This document shows positions 44,476-54,707 of a DNA stretch of 64,000 nucleotides, piece by piece. The stretch lies in NCBI GenBank assembly GCA_002869145.1, contig PKTM01000011.1, positions 124,001 through 188,000 on the forward strand, in the 5' to 3' direction. This stretch comes from Denitrovibrio sp. GTDB lineage: Bacteria; Chrysiogenota; Deferribacteres; Deferribacterales; Geovibrionaceae. The first letter of the stretch is position 1, and every line of letters starts with the position of its first letter. The notes beneath the pieces are model-generated. The model had not been told where the DNA came from. It made no database searches and was given only the letters and a program-made list of their open reading frames with translations. Made by a program: the position numbers and the translations under genes.

Positions 44476-45774
44476 TCAGTCTTTAATAACTATTTTTTTC
44501 TGTTTTGATATGTAGTGTTTTGGGTCATCCACTGGTTTGGCAAATTTTATAGGCTTCGCCTCTTCTGTTCCGAATGTCTGTGCATAGTCGCTGTGGAAAC
44601 CATCGCATATGCTTTTAACGCTGCACTCAGCACACTGCTCTCCGTAAACATAGCCGCAGTGTTTTTCGGCCCGAAGCCTAGCGTTCTGGCGATAGATTAC
44701 CTCTTTAGGAAGTCCGGAGCTGAAAAGCCTGATTAGGTGCTCTTTGATATCAATCTCTCTCATATAATGTTCTTTGGTTCCATGTTCGGAGGCTTTACCG
44801 AAATCTACACCATTATAGCTTGGCACATCGTAAAGCAGTATGGGAATTGTTTCGTCAATTTCGTCACTGCTGGAGCGCTGATTAAACCTTGTAGTCCATG
44901 TCCATGAGTTATAGTCCCACTCGTGCTGATCGTAGGGGAGCTGCTGAAAATCGTATATGTTTTTTCTGTGCTTAGAAGCCAGCATACAAAGAGGAAGATA
45001 TCTTACATTCACCTCTATCCCCGCAGTTTCCAGTAAGTCGATATATTTTGATAAAGCACTTTTGATAGTGGCATACCTTGGGACATTCTCCCGGCTTACC
45101 CCTTGCTGGTCTGCGAAAGGGTTAAATGAGATAAAATTAACAACTCTGGCTCCTGTTTCGATGGCCATCTGTGAAAGCTCCGGTATCTGTGCCAAAGCCT
45201 GCTCTGTCAAAGTACAGTTCAAGCGGAACGGGATTCCCAGTTTCTGTATGTTATAGAGTCCTTTCAGCTGTAGCTCACTGCCGCCTTTTAGTCCGACTAT
45301 GTTGTCAAACACTTCGCCCAAAGCGTGTGTACTGACCAGAAAGTCAGAAATCCCCGCTTCTTTATATCTGCGGCACTTTTTTTCATCTGACAGAACTATT
45401 GCATTTGTTATAAGAGTTGGTCGAAGACCTATTGAGTTGCAGTATTAGATCAGCTCATATATTGGAGGATATATAGTTGGCTCGCCCCCCTGAATGTCTA
45501 CATATTCGTTACCGTAGACAGTTTTTAGTTTGAAACAGATCTCCTTTGCCTTATCCAGTGACATGAATTTATGCTCAGGGTGGTCTTTATCATTGATTTT
45601 GTTTGTAAAATAACAGAAGAAACAGCGGAGGTTGCACGTCTGCCCCAGCCAAAGAACACCTCGTTTGTTAAGCGTGCGTTCCTTTGTGAACTCTCTTTCT
45701 GTATCCTGCTTTTGCTTACAAGTGTAAAAATTTCTAGCCCAGTCCAGTATTTCAGATTTTATATTTGTTTTCAT
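44476..45774 (-). pseudogene. Radical SAM/SPASM-like gene interrupted by one in-frame TAA
   Basis: The 5' part (45774-45448) encodes QTCNLRCFFCYF (CxxxCxxC) and DIQGGEPTIYPPIYELI, then TAA at 45445-45447. The same frame continues without shift as YCNSIGLRPTLITNA and DFLVSTHALGEVFDN, the usual next strands of a radical SAM barrel, to a Cys-rich C terminus (CGYVYGEQCAECSVKSIC). Without the stop the protein would be 431 residues plus one. The 3' part may be annotated as starting at TTG 45321. Either a real nonsense mutation, a sequencing error or a read-through site. The fragment without the 3' half cannot form the full barrel. Confidence 0.8.
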
Positions 45775-45983
45775 AACCTTACCAATATTTTATAATATGT
45801 CTGACATAACAGCATCATTTTATGTGTGAGCCATAAGATATCATTACATATATACTAAATTCGACATTATTATGTTATTATTTAATAAATAATAACTCTA
45901 TAAGCAATGTTTGTCATTCAGCTATGCTTCATTTATCCGATTATTTCAGACATAGTATCATATACGGAGACTAAGGGTAAGAT

Positions 45984-46910
45984 ATGAACAAAAACGAGAT
46001 CCTAATTTCTGTAATTCTTAATAATTATAACTACTCCAGATATATAGCTGAGGCGATAACCTCTGTGCTTGAGCAGAGTTATGCTAATTTTGAGCTGATT
46101 ATTGTTGATGACGGCTCTACTGATAACTCAAAGGAAATTATAGAGCAATTTGCCAAAAAAGATTCTCGGATAAAACTCTGCTTTAAAGAAAATGGCGGGC
46201 AGGCAAGCGCCTTTAATGCCGGATATGAAGCCGCAAAAGGCGATATTATATGCTTTCTGGACAGTGATGACTATTTTGCACCAGAGAAGCTCGCAGAAAT
46301 AAAAAAAATGCACACATAAGGCTACCACTACATCTATTCCGATCATCAGGGCGTAAATTCTGACAACATGAAAATATCTGATCCTTTAAAACGATACAAA
46401 TATAACGGGTTCAATACTTTTCTGGTTTATTACCTGTCTAAGTATCCGGGGGATGTCACTTCATCTCTTTCAATAACAAAAGAGCTGGCAGAAAAAATAT
46501 TCCCCTTACAAAACACTGAGAACTGGCGCATTCAGGCGGATGACTGCATTGTCTTTCAGGCTGGCATGCTGACACGCGCTTTTTTTCTAGACAAGAAGCT
46601 TATCTTTTACCGTATACATGAAAACAACGGTTACTACGGCAAAAAATTAAGCTCTGATTATGTCTATGACCTGCTTATAAAAAGAAATGCACTCAAAAAA
46701 CTGGCTCTGGGAAAAATGGAAATTTCGGATGCCTTCTTTAACAACACATACAACCTAATAGCAGAGTTTAAAACACATAAGCAAGTTGACACAAACCTTT
46801 TTAAGCTATACATGCATGTCTTGTGGATTGAGATGAACACAGGTCTGCTGAACAAGCTGAAAACTTCATATAAAGTTTATAAACTGTTTCAGAAAAGGAG
46901 AGCCCGGTGA
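45984..46910 (+). pseudogene. GT2 glycosyltransferase gene interrupted by one in-frame TAA
   Basis: The first 111 codons encode a GT-A start (ISVILNNYNYSRYI, LIIVDDGSTDNS, CFLDSDDYF) very like the GT2 protein at 24425. TAA at 46317-46319 follows KKMHT, then the frame goes straight on with GYHYIYSDHQGVNSDNM and a further 180 codons ending KLFQKRRAR. There is no frameshift. The C-terminal part contains ADDCIVFQAG, where GT2 enzymes carry the catalytic Asp, so truncation should kill activity. Its stop overlaps the next start (GTGA), showing the gene was once a coupled unit. Confidence 0.8.
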
Positions 46911-48004
46911 GAGAGAAAGCTTTAAATTCCATACAGAATCACACTCAGGAGAAACTGAGCATAGGAAATGCAAAACTGCCTCTGGTTTCTATAATCATCA
47001 CTAGCTACAACTACGAAAACTATATAAAAGAGTGCATAGAATCCTGCCTCAGCCAAAACTACCCTTTGTGCGAAGTTATTGTTGCAGATGATTGTTCCAC
47101 CGATGACACTTCGTCCGTTCTGGAGCATTTTGGTGACAAGATAAAGGTTGTCCGTAATAAAAAGAATATGGGGCAGCTGGCAACATTTTTTACCGGTCTG
47201 AATAATGCATCAGGAGACTTTACAGTTTTTGTAGACGCTGACGATTTTCTTGACAATGATGCCATCTCCGCTCACCTGTATCTGCATCTTTTTCAGAAAC
47301 CTCCGGTAGCTTTCACCTGCCTTAGAAACAGACAGGTATCTGCAAGTTCTGCACTTTTGAACAACTTTCATATGGATCTGCTTACTAATACTAAAAAGAT
47401 AGCTTATGTCCCTCCACGTGTCATACACACCCCTACATGGAGTTGGAGCACCACCAGTGCAATGATGTTTCGTACGGATCTTTTAAGACTTATAGAGACA
47501 GAAAAGACCGAAGATTTCAGAATATGCGCTGATTATTATGTAGTACATTTTGCAAACCTGCTCGGCGGAAGCCTTCTTTACGACGAGGCAAAGGTGAACT
47601 ACAGGCGTCACGGAAAGAACTCTTTTTCAAAAAACTTCATCATCGGCGGGCACAGACCAACAGGGAGCTCCTCACATCATGCACATCCGCCACATGACAT
47701 GCTGCAAAAAGAGATAATAAGTCAGCTTCTCTCCAGAAGGTGCGAATTTGAGCCTTATTTCCCAACAATTGCCAGATTTATCGAAACTGTGCTTTATGTA
47801 GCGGATAAAGATTTTATAACCAACCACTTTTCATTAAACGAAAAAGATATAACAATGCTATCAGAGGCAGAATCTGCTGTGGCAAAGCTTAAAAAAGAGC
47901 AAATAGAATCAAAGAAGAAAGCGCTGGAATTTTTTGAAGATGAAAGACTCAATGATAATGTCAGAAGCATCATAGAAAACCTTAAGCAGCTGTATATAAA
48001 ATAA
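46907..48004 (+). CDS. GT2 glycosyltransferase
   Basis: A 365-residue family 2 glycosyltransferase: VSIIITSYNYENYIKE, EVIVADDCSTDDTSS, and VFVDADDFLD (metal-binding DxD-like). A His-rich segment GSSSHHAHPPHD lies around residues 258-269. It starts with GTG, preceded by AAGGAG, sharing GTGA with the interrupted GT2 gene before it. Likely extends a surface glycan; donor unknown. Confidence 0.86.
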   Translation: MREKALNSIQNHTQEKLSIGNAKLPLVSIIITSYNYENYIKECIESCLSQNYPLCEVIVADDCSTDDTSSVLEHFGDKIKVVRNKKNMGQLATFFTGLNNASGDFTVFVDADDFLDNDAISAHLYLHLFQKPPVAFTCLRNRQVSASSALLNNFHMDLLTNTKKIAYVPPRVIHTPTWSWSTTSAMMFRTDLLRLIETEKTEDFRICADYYVVHFANLLGGSLLYDEAKVNYRRHGKNSFSKNFIIGGHRPTGSSSHHAHPPHDMLQKEIISQLLSRRCEFEPYFPTIARFIETVLYVADKDFITNHFSLNEKDITMLSEAESAVAKLKKEQIESKKKALEFFEDERLNDNVRSIIENLKQLYIK

Positions 48005-48048
48005 AAGTTACTATGATTTTAAATAATCTTGTAAACAATAAATCTGCA

Positions 48049-48086
48049 TAAAAAAAGACCGGCAGAGCATACGCTTTACCGGTCTT
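48049..48086 (-). terminator. Intrinsic terminator after rpsU
   Basis: On the minus strand AAGACCGG and CCGGTCTT form an 8-bp stem with a 16-base loop, followed by a run of T (48049-48054). It lies about 85 bases past the rpsU stop and would also serve the plus-strand GT2 gene ending at 48004 as a hairpin, though without a T tract in that direction. Confidence 0.8.
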
Positions 48087-48169
48087 GCTATAAAGACAGC
48101 CGTTTCTACAAACGACCATTCATTTACATTTTACGCACTTAGGCGTTTGCACAACCCCCAGGGTAGACC

Positions 48170-48388
48170 CTAGTAGTATTTGTACTTTTCAGCGATCTTA
48201 CGCTGGAGTTTCTGCTGTTTTCTGCGAGCTTTTAAAAGTTTCTTACGACGAACCTCAGTTGGCTTCTCGTAGTAAGTATACTTTTTAATCTCACGAATAA
48301 GACCTTCGCGTTCGATCTTTTTCTTCAGAAGTTTGAGAGCGTAGTCGACGTTTTCTCCGTCAACACGAACTACTGCGTTTACTGCCAC
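48170..48388 (-). CDS. rpsU: 30S ribosomal protein S21
   Basis: A 72-residue basic protein, AVNAVVRVDGENVDYALKLL followed by EKPTEVRRKKLLKARRKQQK, matching bS21. I choose GTG at 48388: AAAGGA lies at normal distance from it, whereas for the GTG at 48397 the site would be only one base away. It follows lon by 24 bases on the same strand and has its own terminator downstream. Confidence 0.93.
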   Translation of the reverse strand: MAVNAVVRVDGENVDYALKLLKKKIEREGLIREIKKYTYYEKPTEVRRKKLLKARRKQQKLQRKIAEKYKYY

Positions 48389-48412
48389 AGTAATCACATC
48401 CTTTCTTGTTAT

Positions 48413-50725
48413 TTAAATTATTACCAGTTCAAGCACCTCGTCAATAGTATCAACCAGATGGAACCGGAGAACTGTTTTAACATCAGCGGGGATGTCTGTC
48501 AAGTCCTTATCATTAGCCTTTGGAAGGATTATCTCTTTCACACCAGCTCTGTGAGCCGCCAGCACCTTTTCTTTCAGGCCGCCGATGGCAAGAACACGCC
48601 CTCTCAGGGTGATCTCTCCGGTCATAGCTATGTCGCATTTCACCTGTCTGCCAGACAGTGCCGACATGATAGCTGTGGCCATTGTTATACCCGCCGAAGG
48701 CCCGTCCTTCGGTACAGCGCCTTCTGGTATATGAACATGAATATCTTTTTCTGTGAACCTGTTAGCAGGCACTTGATACTTAGAAGCATGACTTTTCACA
48801 ACTGTAAAAGCGGTCTTGGCAGATTCCTGCATCACGTCACCAAGCTTTCCTGTCACCTGCATTTTGCCGTTCCCTTTATACATTGCCACCTCTATCTGGA
48901 GTATGTCTCCGCCATAAGGTGTCCATGCCAGACCGGTAGCAACTCCTACTTCCCTGGAGTTTGGAATATCTTCCATTCGGAATCTTGGTATGCCTAGAAA
49001 TTTCTCTATGGTCGGTTTATTCACTTTCACAGATTTAATATCGGGTTTCTGTACGATCTTTTTTACGCATTTGCGTATAACGGATGCTATCTCACGCTCA
49101 AGATTTCTGACACCCGCCTCTTTTGTATAGCCTCTTATAATTTCAAGTACAGCAGTATCTGCAATGTTAGTTCTGCCGTCTTCATCAAGCTTGTGCTCCT
49201 TCATCAGTTTAGGAATGAGGAACATCTTCGCTATCTCCAGCTTCTCTCTCTCTGTATATCCGCTTACGTTTATGACCTCCATACGGTCAAGCAGCGGTCT
49301 AGGGATGTTGTGCGCATTGTTTGCAGTGGTTATGAAAAAAACTTTTGAAAGGTCAAATTCCAGCTCAAGGTAGTGATCCATAAATGTGTTGTTCTGCTCA
49401 GGGTCAAGCACCTCAAGCAGAGCCGAAGAGGGGTCACCTCTGAAATCAGAACCTAGCTTATCTATCTCGTCCAGAAGAAACACAGGGTTGGAGCTGCCGG
49501 CTTTTTTCAGAGACTGGAGTATCTTGCCCGGCATGGAGCCGATATATGTTTTTCGGTGACCTCTTATCTCTGCCTCATCACGCATACCGCCCAGAGACAT
49601 ACGGACAAATTTCCTCCCCATAGCTTCTGATATGGATTTTGCCAATGAAGTTTTACCAACGCCTGGAGGCCCAGTGAAACATATGATGGGGCTTTTTATG
49701 TCACCTGCCAGCTTTTTTACCGCCAGAAATTCCAGAATCCGCTCTTTTGGCTTTTCCAAACCATAATGGTCACGGTTAAGTATTTCTTCCGCTTTATCTA
49801 TCTTTAAGTCATCCTCAGTAAATATATTCCAAGGCATACTGAGCAGCCAGTCCAGATAGTTCCTGACAACCGTCGCTTCTGAGGACATCGGCGACATCAT
49901 TTTAAGCTTTTTAAACTCACGCTTTGCTCGCTCAAGGACGGTTTCTGAAAGATCAGCATTATCAATCTTCTCTGCCATCTCTTCCATATCAGCTTTAAAA
50001 TCGTCGTCCTTGCCAAGCTCTTCGTTAATGGCCTTCACCTGTTCGCCCAGATAGTATTCTTTCTGGGCTTTGGACATCTGGCTTTTCACCTTCTGTCTTA
50101 TACGGGAGTCCATCTTTGTAAGCTCTATGTATGTCTGCACCAGTTCGATGACCTTCTCCACACGCTGGGTGGAATCATCCATCTCAAGCACAGCCTGATG
50201 CTCTACATTTTTAAGCGGCATATTGGCTGCAACGGAATAAGCGAGCCTCTCCGCTTCGTCTATCTCTTTTATAGTATCGAGTATGTTATCGCTTATCTTT
50301 TTCGAAATCTCCGCATAAGTGTTGAAAGAATCCACCAGCATTTTGAAAAGCGCTGGCTCTTCTGCCGGATTCACTCCGCTTTCATCCAAAATGCTCACAT
50401 TGGCAAAAAGACAGTCGCCTTCTTCTGCAACTGAGAGCATGCGGGCTCGGTAAACACCCTCTACCAGAAGCTTAACAGTACCATCAGGGAGTTTCAGCAC
50501 CTGAAGAAGTTTTGCCACAACACCTGTTGCGTGCATTTCATCCATGTCCGGTTCATCTGTTTCGTCATCTTTCTGGAGTGAGAAAAAAATATGTTTTGTA
50601 GTGTTTTGCGCAATTTCAACAGCATTAACTGACTTGCTGCGCCCTACAAAAACCGGGGAAATCATATAAGGGAAAATAACCATATCCCTCAGTGGTATTA
50701 ATGTATATTGTTCAATTCTTTCCAT
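48413..50725 (-). CDS. lon: ATP-dependent protease Lon
   Basis: A 770-residue LonA-type protease that degrades misfolded and regulatory proteins. N-terminal substrate domain (LIPLRDMVIFPYMISPVFVG), AAA+ module with Walker A FTGPPGVGKTSLAKS and Walker B VFLLDEIDKL, then the peptidase domain with the catalytic Ser in PKDGPSAGIT and Lys in GGLKEKVLAAHRAG. Length is normal. It is the only long gene upstream of rpsU and likely shares its transcript. Confidence 0.98.
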   Translation of the reverse strand: MERIEQYTLIPLRDMVIFPYMISPVFVGRSKSVNAVEIAQNTTKHIFFSLQKDDETDEPDMDEMHATGVVAKLLQVLKLPDGTVKLLVEGVYRARMLSVAEEGDCLFANVSILDESGVNPAEEPALFKMLVDSFNTYAEISKKISDNILDTIKEIDEAERLAYSVAANMPLKNVEHQAVLEMDDSTQRVEKVIELVQTYIELTKMDSRIRQKVKSQMSKAQKEYYLGEQVKAINEELGKDDDFKADMEEMAEKIDNADLSETVLERAKREFKKLKMMSPMSSEATVVRNYLDWLLSMPWNIFTEDDLKIDKAEEILNRDHYGLEKPKERILEFLAVKKLAGDIKSPIICFTGPPGVGKTSLAKSISEAMGRKFVRMSLGGMRDEAEIRGHRKTYIGSMPGKILQSLKKAGSSNPVFLLDEIDKLGSDFRGDPSSALLEVLDPEQNNTFMDHYLELEFDLSKVFFITTANNAHNIPRPLLDRMEVINVSGYTEREKLEIAKMFLIPKLMKEHKLDEDGRTNIADTAVLEIIRGYTKEAGVRNLEREIASVIRKCVKKIVQKPDIKSVKVNKPTIEKFLGIPRFRMEDIPNSREVGVATGLAWTPYGGDILQIEVAMYKGNGKMQVTGKLGDVMQESAKTAFTVVKSHASKYQVPANRFTEKDIHVHIPEGAVPKDGPSAGITMATAIMSALSGRQVKCDIAMTGEITLRGRVLAIGGLKEKVLAAHRAGVKEIILPKANDKDLTDIPADVKTVLRFHLVDTIDEVLELVII

Positions 50726-50812
50726 AATTCACCTGTTTGCATAATATATCCTCTATTACTCAAAATACAAATATTTCTTTGCAAATTAATTATATTTATA
50801 ATTTGGACTGAC

Positions 50813-50821
50813 ATTATATCA
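50813..50821 (-). promoter_or_regulatory. Extended -10 promoter of lon
   Basis: On the minus strand TGATATAAT is a perfect extended -10 (TGnTATAAT) about 90 bases ahead of the lon start. A TTGCTA lies 20 bases upstream, too far for an ideal -35. No heat-shock operator (CIRCE) is visible. Confidence 0.5.
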
Positions 50822-50988
50822 TATCAGCCGCTGAGCTGTAGCAAGTAAAAGCTAACTAATAGACATCCATATCTGATATACCATAAATAACCCGGAGCTT
50901 TTTATCATTAACATTTTACATTTTGTATTAATGGACGATCTTATATATATTGTTTTACCCTATTTTTTAAATACAAAAAGGATGAAAA

Positions 50989-52758
50989 ATGAATAAAGAC
51001 AGAATACTTTTTGTGATTCTTCCTCAAAGCCTTATGCTGCCAACACTTGGGCCTGCATATCTAATTTCCTATCTCAGGCAGTACCATATAGCCGCAGACG
51101 TATTTGACTGCAACCTTTATAAAGAAAACTTTATCTCAGAACTAAAAAAAGTTGTCGATACCGGGTACAGGCTCATCAGCATGGGCTTTGCTATGGATCA
51201 GCTTTTTGATGCCGTCAGCCTGACAGCACTTATAAAAAATCAGTCTCCTCAGTGCACGGTCATTATAGGCGGTGCCGGACCCTCCAGCGCTCCTGAATAC
51301 TGTCTGAAAAAAACAGGGGCAGACGTATTGTTCTCCGGTGAGGCTGAGTTGGCTTTAACCAAATATGCTCAGGGATTTTTACACGGACCACATAATCCTG
51401 AAAGCATTCCGGGCATATATATAAGACAGGGTGAAGATATTATATTCACTGGCAGAGAGGAGATTATTCATGACCTTGATACAATTCCTTTCCCGGATCT
51501 TGATAGTTATATTAACGACTATGTCAAACTTGAGCATCAAAGATTCAGCTATCCAGCCGGAACTCAATGGGCTCCAATCCTGACATCAAGAGGCTGCACC
51601 CATAAGTGTAACTTCTGCTTCCACACAGGCAAATTCAGGATGCGAAGCATCACTAATGTTATAGAAGAGCTGCTGTTGCTGAATGATATAAAAGAAATCG
51701 GATACGTGCAGTTTTATGATGATCTTTTCACACATTCTAAAGAGAGAGTACTTGAGTTCTGTGAAGCATATCATAAAAACAATTTCACCTTCAGACACTA
51801 CGTGAAAGGACGTGCGGAGATTTTTGACAAAGAGATAGTAGATGCTTTACGTGATTCGGGATGTGATGCAATAGCTATAGGTGTCGAATCATATAATGAG
51901 AAAACTCTTGATTTCATAGGTAAAAAGGTCACCAAAGAACAGCTTAAAAACGCTTGTGACGTTGTCAAAGACGGCGGCGTAAACCTTACCCTCACTTATA
52001 TTTTCGGCGAGCCGACAGACACAAAAGAGTCTCTGGATCAAACTGTTGATTTTGTAAAAGACTATATAGACGGGTATGAAAATATCCCGCGCACTCCATT
52101 TGACCTAATCCCTTACCCCGGTACTCCAATATACAGATGGGGTGTAAAAAACGGATTTATCAGAGACGAAGACGACTTTATGGAGAAGCTCAGGCTTGCC
52201 AGTAAAACGTATAAGCCGGTATTCAACTTCACAGATATTCCACAAAGCGAATTCGAAGCTCTTTTTGCAAGTACTAAAATTAAAATAATGAAATACTGGA
52301 TACCAAAGCGTCTTCAGTATCTTAATAAACTGGAAAAAGCAAATACAGCATCCCACGAAAGACTTTCTGAGTGGCGAAAATCACTGAATAACTATCTTAG
52401 TCAATACAATAAGTCAAGAACAGTTTGTTTTGATTCCAGCTCTGGAGAAAGTCTCATAGACAGTCTTTTCAGCAAATTCAGTACTTTTATTAAAGACGAA
52501 CATATTGAGAAACTGTCAATATTTGGTTTAGGTCCAGTCGGCTCTGTGGTGCTGGGCTTAGCCTCTGCAGCGGGCATAAAGATAACGAGACTTTATGACA
52601 GTAAAGCTAAAACAGTTCTTGATTGCAAAAGCCAAAAGTTTACACCAGACAACCATGACGGAACTCCTGTGATGATTTGTGCAGACGATCATGACGCAGC
52701 AAGCACTATCTCAATGCAGATGCTCGAGAATGAAATAGATTATTACATTGTAAAATAA
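50989..52758 (+). CDS. B12-binding-type radical SAM protein with C-terminal Rossmann-like module
   Basis: A 589-residue protein. Residues 1-150 resemble a cobalamin-binding domain (LPTLGPAYLISYLRQY, VIIGGAGPSSAPEYCL), though the DxHxxG ligand motif is not evident. The radical SAM motif is SRGCTHKCNFCFHTG near residues 203-217. C-terminal to the barrel, from about 500, comes LSIFGLGPVGSVVLGLA ... RLYDSKAK, a Rossmann-like module of the kind fused to other island proteins. Such enzymes methylate or rearrange unactivated carbons. AAAAGGATG precedes the start. It is followed by a methyltransferase gene. Confidence 0.8.
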   Translation: MNKDRILFVILPQSLMLPTLGPAYLISYLRQYHIAADVFDCNLYKENFISELKKVVDTGYRLISMGFAMDQLFDAVSLTALIKNQSPQCTVIIGGAGPSSAPEYCLKKTGADVLFSGEAELALTKYAQGFLHGPHNPESIPGIYIRQGEDIIFTGREEIIHDLDTIPFPDLDSYINDYVKLEHQRFSYPAGTQWAPILTSRGCTHKCNFCFHTGKFRMRSITNVIEELLLLNDIKEIGYVQFYDDLFTHSKERVLEFCEAYHKNNFTFRHYVKGRAEIFDKEIVDALRDSGCDAIAIGVESYNEKTLDFIGKKVTKEQLKNACDVVKDGGVNLTLTYIFGEPTDTKESLDQTVDFVKDYIDGYENIPRTPFDLIPYPGTPIYRWGVKNGFIRDEDDFMEKLRLASKTYKPVFNFTDIPQSEFEALFASTKIKIMKYWIPKRLQYLNKLEKANTASHERLSEWRKSLNNYLSQYNKSRTVCFDSSSGESLIDSLFSKFSTFIKDEHIEKLSIFGLGPVGSVVLGLASAAGIKITRLYDSKAKTVLDCKSQKFTPDNHDGTPVMICADDHDAASTISMQMLENEIDYYIVK

Positions 52759-52767
52759 GGGTGAAAA

Positions 52768-53355
52768 ATGAATGTATTAGATATTGACCGAAGTGAAATA
52801 CCTCTGCTGATAAATAACATGAAACTAAACACTGGAGTTGAGCTGGGAGTAGGCTGGGGCAGATACTCTTCTGTTCTGCTTGAAAAAAGCAGGCTGTCAC
52901 TTCTTTACTCCATAGACGCGTGGCATGAGTTTCCAGTGGACGTATGGAAGCTTTCCGCACTGTATCCACAGCCAAAGCTGAATGAAATGTATAAACATTC
53001 TCTTGAAGCTCTGAACGTTTTCGGAGAACGCAGCATTGTTATGAAAATGACTTCAGATGAAGCCTCAGTTCTCTTCGAAGATGAAAGTCTGGACTTTATA
53101 TACATAGATGCAAACCATGCATACGAGCATATTAAACATGACATAAATATCTGGTATCCGAAAATTCGTAAAAATGGGCTCTTCTGCGGTCATGATTTTA
53201 TGAACGGGGAATATAACGGCAATAATTATATGGTAAAAAAAGCTGTTATGGAGTTCACCGAGATGAAAGAACTTGATATTTATGCCACCAATGAAGAAAA
53301 TCTCCCATCATGGATGGTAACCAAAGAAAATATCGCCCTTTCGAAATATCTATAA
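52768..53355 (+). CDS. Class I methyltransferase (Methyltransf_24 type)
   Basis: A 195-residue SAM-dependent methyltransferase: NTGVELGVGWGRYSSVLL (motif I), LLYSIDAWHEFP, and DFIYIDANHAYEHIKHDI with GLFCGHDFM, matching the Methyltransf_24 group. It begins 9 bases after the radical SAM gene, so the two form an operon ending at a strong terminator. Possible glycan or small-molecule O-methylation. Confidence 0.8.
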   Translation: MNVLDIDRSEIPLLINNMKLNTGVELGVGWGRYSSVLLEKSRLSLLYSIDAWHEFPVDVWKLSALYPQPKLNEMYKHSLEALNVFGERSIVMKMTSDEASVLFEDESLDFIYIDANHAYEHIKHDINIWYPKIRKNGLFCGHDFMNGEYNGNNYMVKKAVMEFTEMKELDIYATNEENLPSWMVTKENIALSKYL

Positions 53356-53356
53356 A

Positions 53357-53385
53357 AAAAAGGAGATGCAAAGCATCTCCTTTTT
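53357..53385. terminator. Bidirectional intrinsic terminator
   Basis: An 8-bp GC-containing stem (GGAGATGC/GCATCTCC) with an AAA loop is flanked by A5 on the left and T5 on the right, so it works in both directions: for the methyltransferase (plus) and clpX (minus). Confidence 0.92.
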
Positions 53386-53410
53386 ATCTTTATTTGTAAG
53401 AAACGAACCT

Positions 53411-54655
53411 CTAAGCTGTTTCTTTCTTGTTCTCGTACATGAGGATCGGCTTTCCGCCTTCGTTTATAACGTCCTCGTTTATAATGCACTCTTTAATACC
53501 TTCTTCTGAAGGGATAGTGTACATAACTTCAATCATGGATTCTTCAAGGATGGAACGGAGACCTCTTGCGCCGGTTTTACGGTTTAGAGCCTTTTTTGCA
53601 ATAGCTTTAAGAGCGGAATTTGTAAAAGTAAGCTTAACTTCGTCAAACTTGAACATCTGCTCGTACTGCTTTATAAGGCTGTTTTTCGGCTCTGAAAGGA
53701 TGCGGACAAGTGACTCTTCGTCAAGATCCTCAAGGGCTGCAGCCATAGGAAGCCTGCCGACAAACTCTGGAATAAGTCCGTATTTTACAAGATCACCGGG
53801 CTGAAGCTCACAAAGAAGTTCAAATCTTGAAAGCTCGCCTTTTGTGGCTGTCTCTTTATTGGAAAATCCGAGAGTCTTCTTACCAACTCTCTTTTTGATA
53901 ACTTCGTCCAGATAGTCAAAGGCTCCGCCAACTATAAAGAGGATGTTTGATGTATCCACCTGAATATAGTCCTGCTGAGGGTGCTTACGTCCGCCTTGTG
54001 GTGGAACGTTTGCAACCGTACCTTCGATAATTTTCAGCAGAGCCTGCTGAACACCTTCACCGGAAACATCTCTGGTTATTGAAGGTGAGTCGCCTCTTTT
54101 GGATATTTTATCTATTTCATCTATAAATATTATACCTTTCTGAGTGCGTTCAACATCGTAGTCCGCATTCTGAAGAAGCTTTAACACTACGTTCTCAACA
54201 TCTTCGCCTACATAGCCGGCCTCTGTAAGGGTCGTAGCGTCTGCGATTGCGAAAGGCACGTTAAGAATTCTGGCCAATGTTCTAGCGAGAAGTGTTTTTC
54301 CTGTTCCTGTGGGTCCCAGAAGAAGGATGTTACTCTTTTCCAGTTCCACTTCTGATTTTTTGCCATGAAGAACTCTTTTGTAGTGGTTATGCACCGCAAC
54401 GGAGAGTATCTTTTTGGCTTCCTGCTGACCGATGACATATTCATCGAGTTTAGCTTTTATCTCTGAAGGTGAAAGCAGGTTAAATACTTGCTCTTCACCG
54501 CCCAACTCATCAAGGTCTTCCTTTAGAATCTCATTGCAAAGTTCGATGCATTCATTACATATGAACACGTTTGGACCTGCAATAAGCTTTTTAACCTCGT
54601 CCTGGCTCTTTCCGCAGAATGAACAGGAGAGGGATTCTTTTTTCTGTTTTGCCAT
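53411..54655 (-). CDS. clpX: ClpX ATPase subunit of ClpXP
   Basis: The 414-residue unfoldase. The N-terminal zinc-binding domain has [11 protein letters not shown] and ICNECIELC; the AAA+ module has Walker [18 protein letters not shown], Walker [13 protein letters not shown] and the sensor-2 Arg in [12 protein letters not shown]. The pore loop [10 protein letters not shown] and the ClpP-docking region ([12 protein letters not shown]) are normal. It is 52 bases after clpP in the tig-clpP-clpX cluster. Confidence 0.98.
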   Translation of the reverse strand: MAKQKKESLSCSFCGKSQDEVKKLIAGPNVFICNECIELCNEILKEDLDELGGEEQVFNLLSPSEIKAKLDEYVIGQQEAKKILSVAVHNHYKRVLHGKKSEVELEKSNILLLGPTGTGKTLLARTLARILNVPFAIADATTLTEAGYVGEDVENVVLKLLQNADYDVERTQKGIIFIDEIDKISKRGDSPSITRDVSGEGVQQALLKIIEGTVANVPPQGGRKHPQQDYIQVDTSNILFIVGGAFDYLDEVIKKRVGKKTLGFSNKETATKGELSRFELLCELQPGDLVKYGLIPEFVGRLPMAAALEDLDEESLVRILSEPKNSLIKQYEQMFKFDEVKLTFTNSALKAIAKKALNRKTGARGLRSILEESMIEVMYTIPSEEGIKECIINEDVINEGGKPILMYENKKETA

Positions 54656-54707
54656 AAATCATCACCTCTGATATGCACAATAGGCATTATCTTACAATAA
54701 GCTTCAT

